This document shows, in pieces, positions 5,681 to 5,910 of a stretch of DNA of 5,910 bases. The notes under the pieces were generated by a model. The model saw only the letters and a program-made list of their open reading frames with translations, made no database searches and was not told the DNA's origin. The position numbers and the translations under genes were made by a program. How positions within the stretch are numbered: the stretch's first letter is position 1; the number at the start of each line of letters is the position of its first letter. Source of the stretch: Actinomycetes bacterium (lineage in GTDB: Bacteria; Actinomycetota; Actinomycetes; Propionibacteriales; Nocardioidaceae); assembly GCA_023415395.1 (NCBI GenBank), contig JAEZKN010000332.1, forward strand, positions 1-5,910, in the 5' to 3' direction.

Positions 5681-5755
5681 GCTCCCCAGGTGGGGGGAGC
5701 ACTGTCGGGGTGCCGGGAGACCTCTCGGCGACACCGATCAGGCCGCCCGCCGGCC
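5681..5755 (+). promoter_or_regulatory. Structured leader: three consecutive hairpins before the small membrane protein gene
   Basis: Hairpin 1 is GCTCCCC (5681-5687) with GGGGAGC (5694-5700), 7 perfect pairs and a 6-nt loop. Hairpin 2 is GGTG/CACC (5709-5712, 5732-5735) enclosing CCGGGA/TCTCGG (5713-5718, 5723-5728) with a 4-nt loop and a 3-nt bulge, including one G-U pair. Hairpin 3 is GGCCG (5741-5745) with CGGCC (5751-5755). A G6 run (5692-5697) could instead pair with the C6 run just before the start codon (5770-5775). Two CCAGTCG copies lie 11 bp apart just upstream (5664, 5675). I recognise no known riboswitch family and no clear -35/-10 promoter in the 168 bp between genes. Confidence 0.4.
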
Positions 5756-5762
5756 AGCACGT

Positions 5763-5768
5763 GAGGAG
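5763..5768 (+). promoter_or_regulatory. Shine-Dalgarno of the small membrane protein gene
   Basis: GAGGAG lies 7 nt before the ATG at 5776. It is a strong, well-spaced site that supports a real gene there although only 45 codons are visible. Confidence 0.8.
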
Positions 5769-5775
5769 ACCCCCC

Positions 5776-5910
5776 ATGTCCGACACCCTCGTCGTCTTCG
5801 CCTACGCCATGATCGCCCTCGCGGCGCTCACCAGCGCCGTCGCGCTCGCCGCGATCGTCGATCTCGTCCGCTCTGCCCGCACCGACGCGGTGCCGGCCGC
5901 CTCTCTGCCG
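5776..5910 (+). CDS. N-terminus of an unrecognised small or membrane-anchored protein, cut by window edge
   Basis: From ATG at 5776 the frame stays open for 45 codons to the end of the window. Residues 5-29 or so (LVVFAYAMIALAALTSAVAL and on) form one hydrophobic helix of about 25 residues preceded by MSDT and followed by DLVRSAR, then an Ala/Pro-rich stretch. The positive residues after the helix suggest a single transmembrane anchor with the N-terminus outside, or an uncleaved signal. No cleavage site or lipobox is visible. The start rests on the GAGGAG site 7 nt upstream. It is separated from the CMD-like gene by 168 bp with hairpins, so it is probably a separate transcription unit. I do not recognise the family. 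KdpF-like peptides came to mind, but the sequence does not match them. Confidence 0.6.
   Translation, partial: MSDTLVVFAYAMIALAALTSAVALAAIVDLVRSARTDAVPAASLP

Noticed and set aside
5681..5755. Known riboswitch (c-di-AMP ydaO, SAM, guanidine or Mg classes considered)
   Set aside because: None of the conserved core motifs I remember for these classes appears. Only generic hairpins are seen, so it is listed as a candidate structured leader.

Overview
The window is very GC-rich, starts several genes at GTG, and packs them tightly on one strand with 4-8 bp overlaps. This is the style of a high-GC actinobacterium. The protein content resembles the mycobacterial cyp51 neighbourhood. The dyad repeats after the P450 gene resemble repeats I associate with Nocardioides-type genomes. 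That genus-level placement is an inference from memory, not a search result.

Layout, all on the + strand: (1) the C-terminal ~80% of a CYP51-family sterol 14-alpha-demethylase-type P450, cut by the left edge; (2) a 217-bp gap holding three copies of a dyad repeat, one inverted and two forming an exact 55-bp tandem pair; (3) a 65-aa 3Fe-4S ferredoxin, the likely P450 redox partner; (4) a 206-aa NTF2/SnoaL-like protein; (5) an aldehyde dehydrogenase with all catalytic residues; (6) a perfect 26-bp inverted repeat that overlaps the aldehyde dehydrogenase stop codon; (7) a short-chain dehydrogenase/reductase; (8) a 3-hydroxyisobutyrate-dehydrogenase-type oxidoreductase; (9) a carboxymuconolactone-decarboxylase-like protein; (10) a 168-bp intergenic region with three consecutive hairpins, leading into (11) the start of a small membrane protein that runs off the right edge.

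Genes 3-5 and 7-9 look like two translationally coupled blocks, probably one operon with the P450. The 26-bp hairpin lies between the blocks, and the dyad repeats separate the P450 from its ferredoxin. From memory, M. tuberculosis carries counterparts as two divergent sets: Rv0764c-Rv0763c-Rv0762c (cyp51, ferredoxin, hypothetical) and Rv0768-Rv0771 (ALDH, SDR, HIBDH-like, CMD-like). Here they run in one direction with the intervening genes absent, as if fused into a single unit. The gene set (monooxygenase, ferredoxin, three dehydrogenases, small CMD-like and NTF2-like proteins) reads more like oxidation or breakdown of an alicyclic, terpenoid or sterol-like compound than sterol synthesis. The substrate cannot be read from the sequence.

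Most worth checking are the fused cyp51 cluster itself, the dyad repeats whose stems differ but still pair, the 26-bp hairpin at the operon midpoint, and the structured leader before the last gene.
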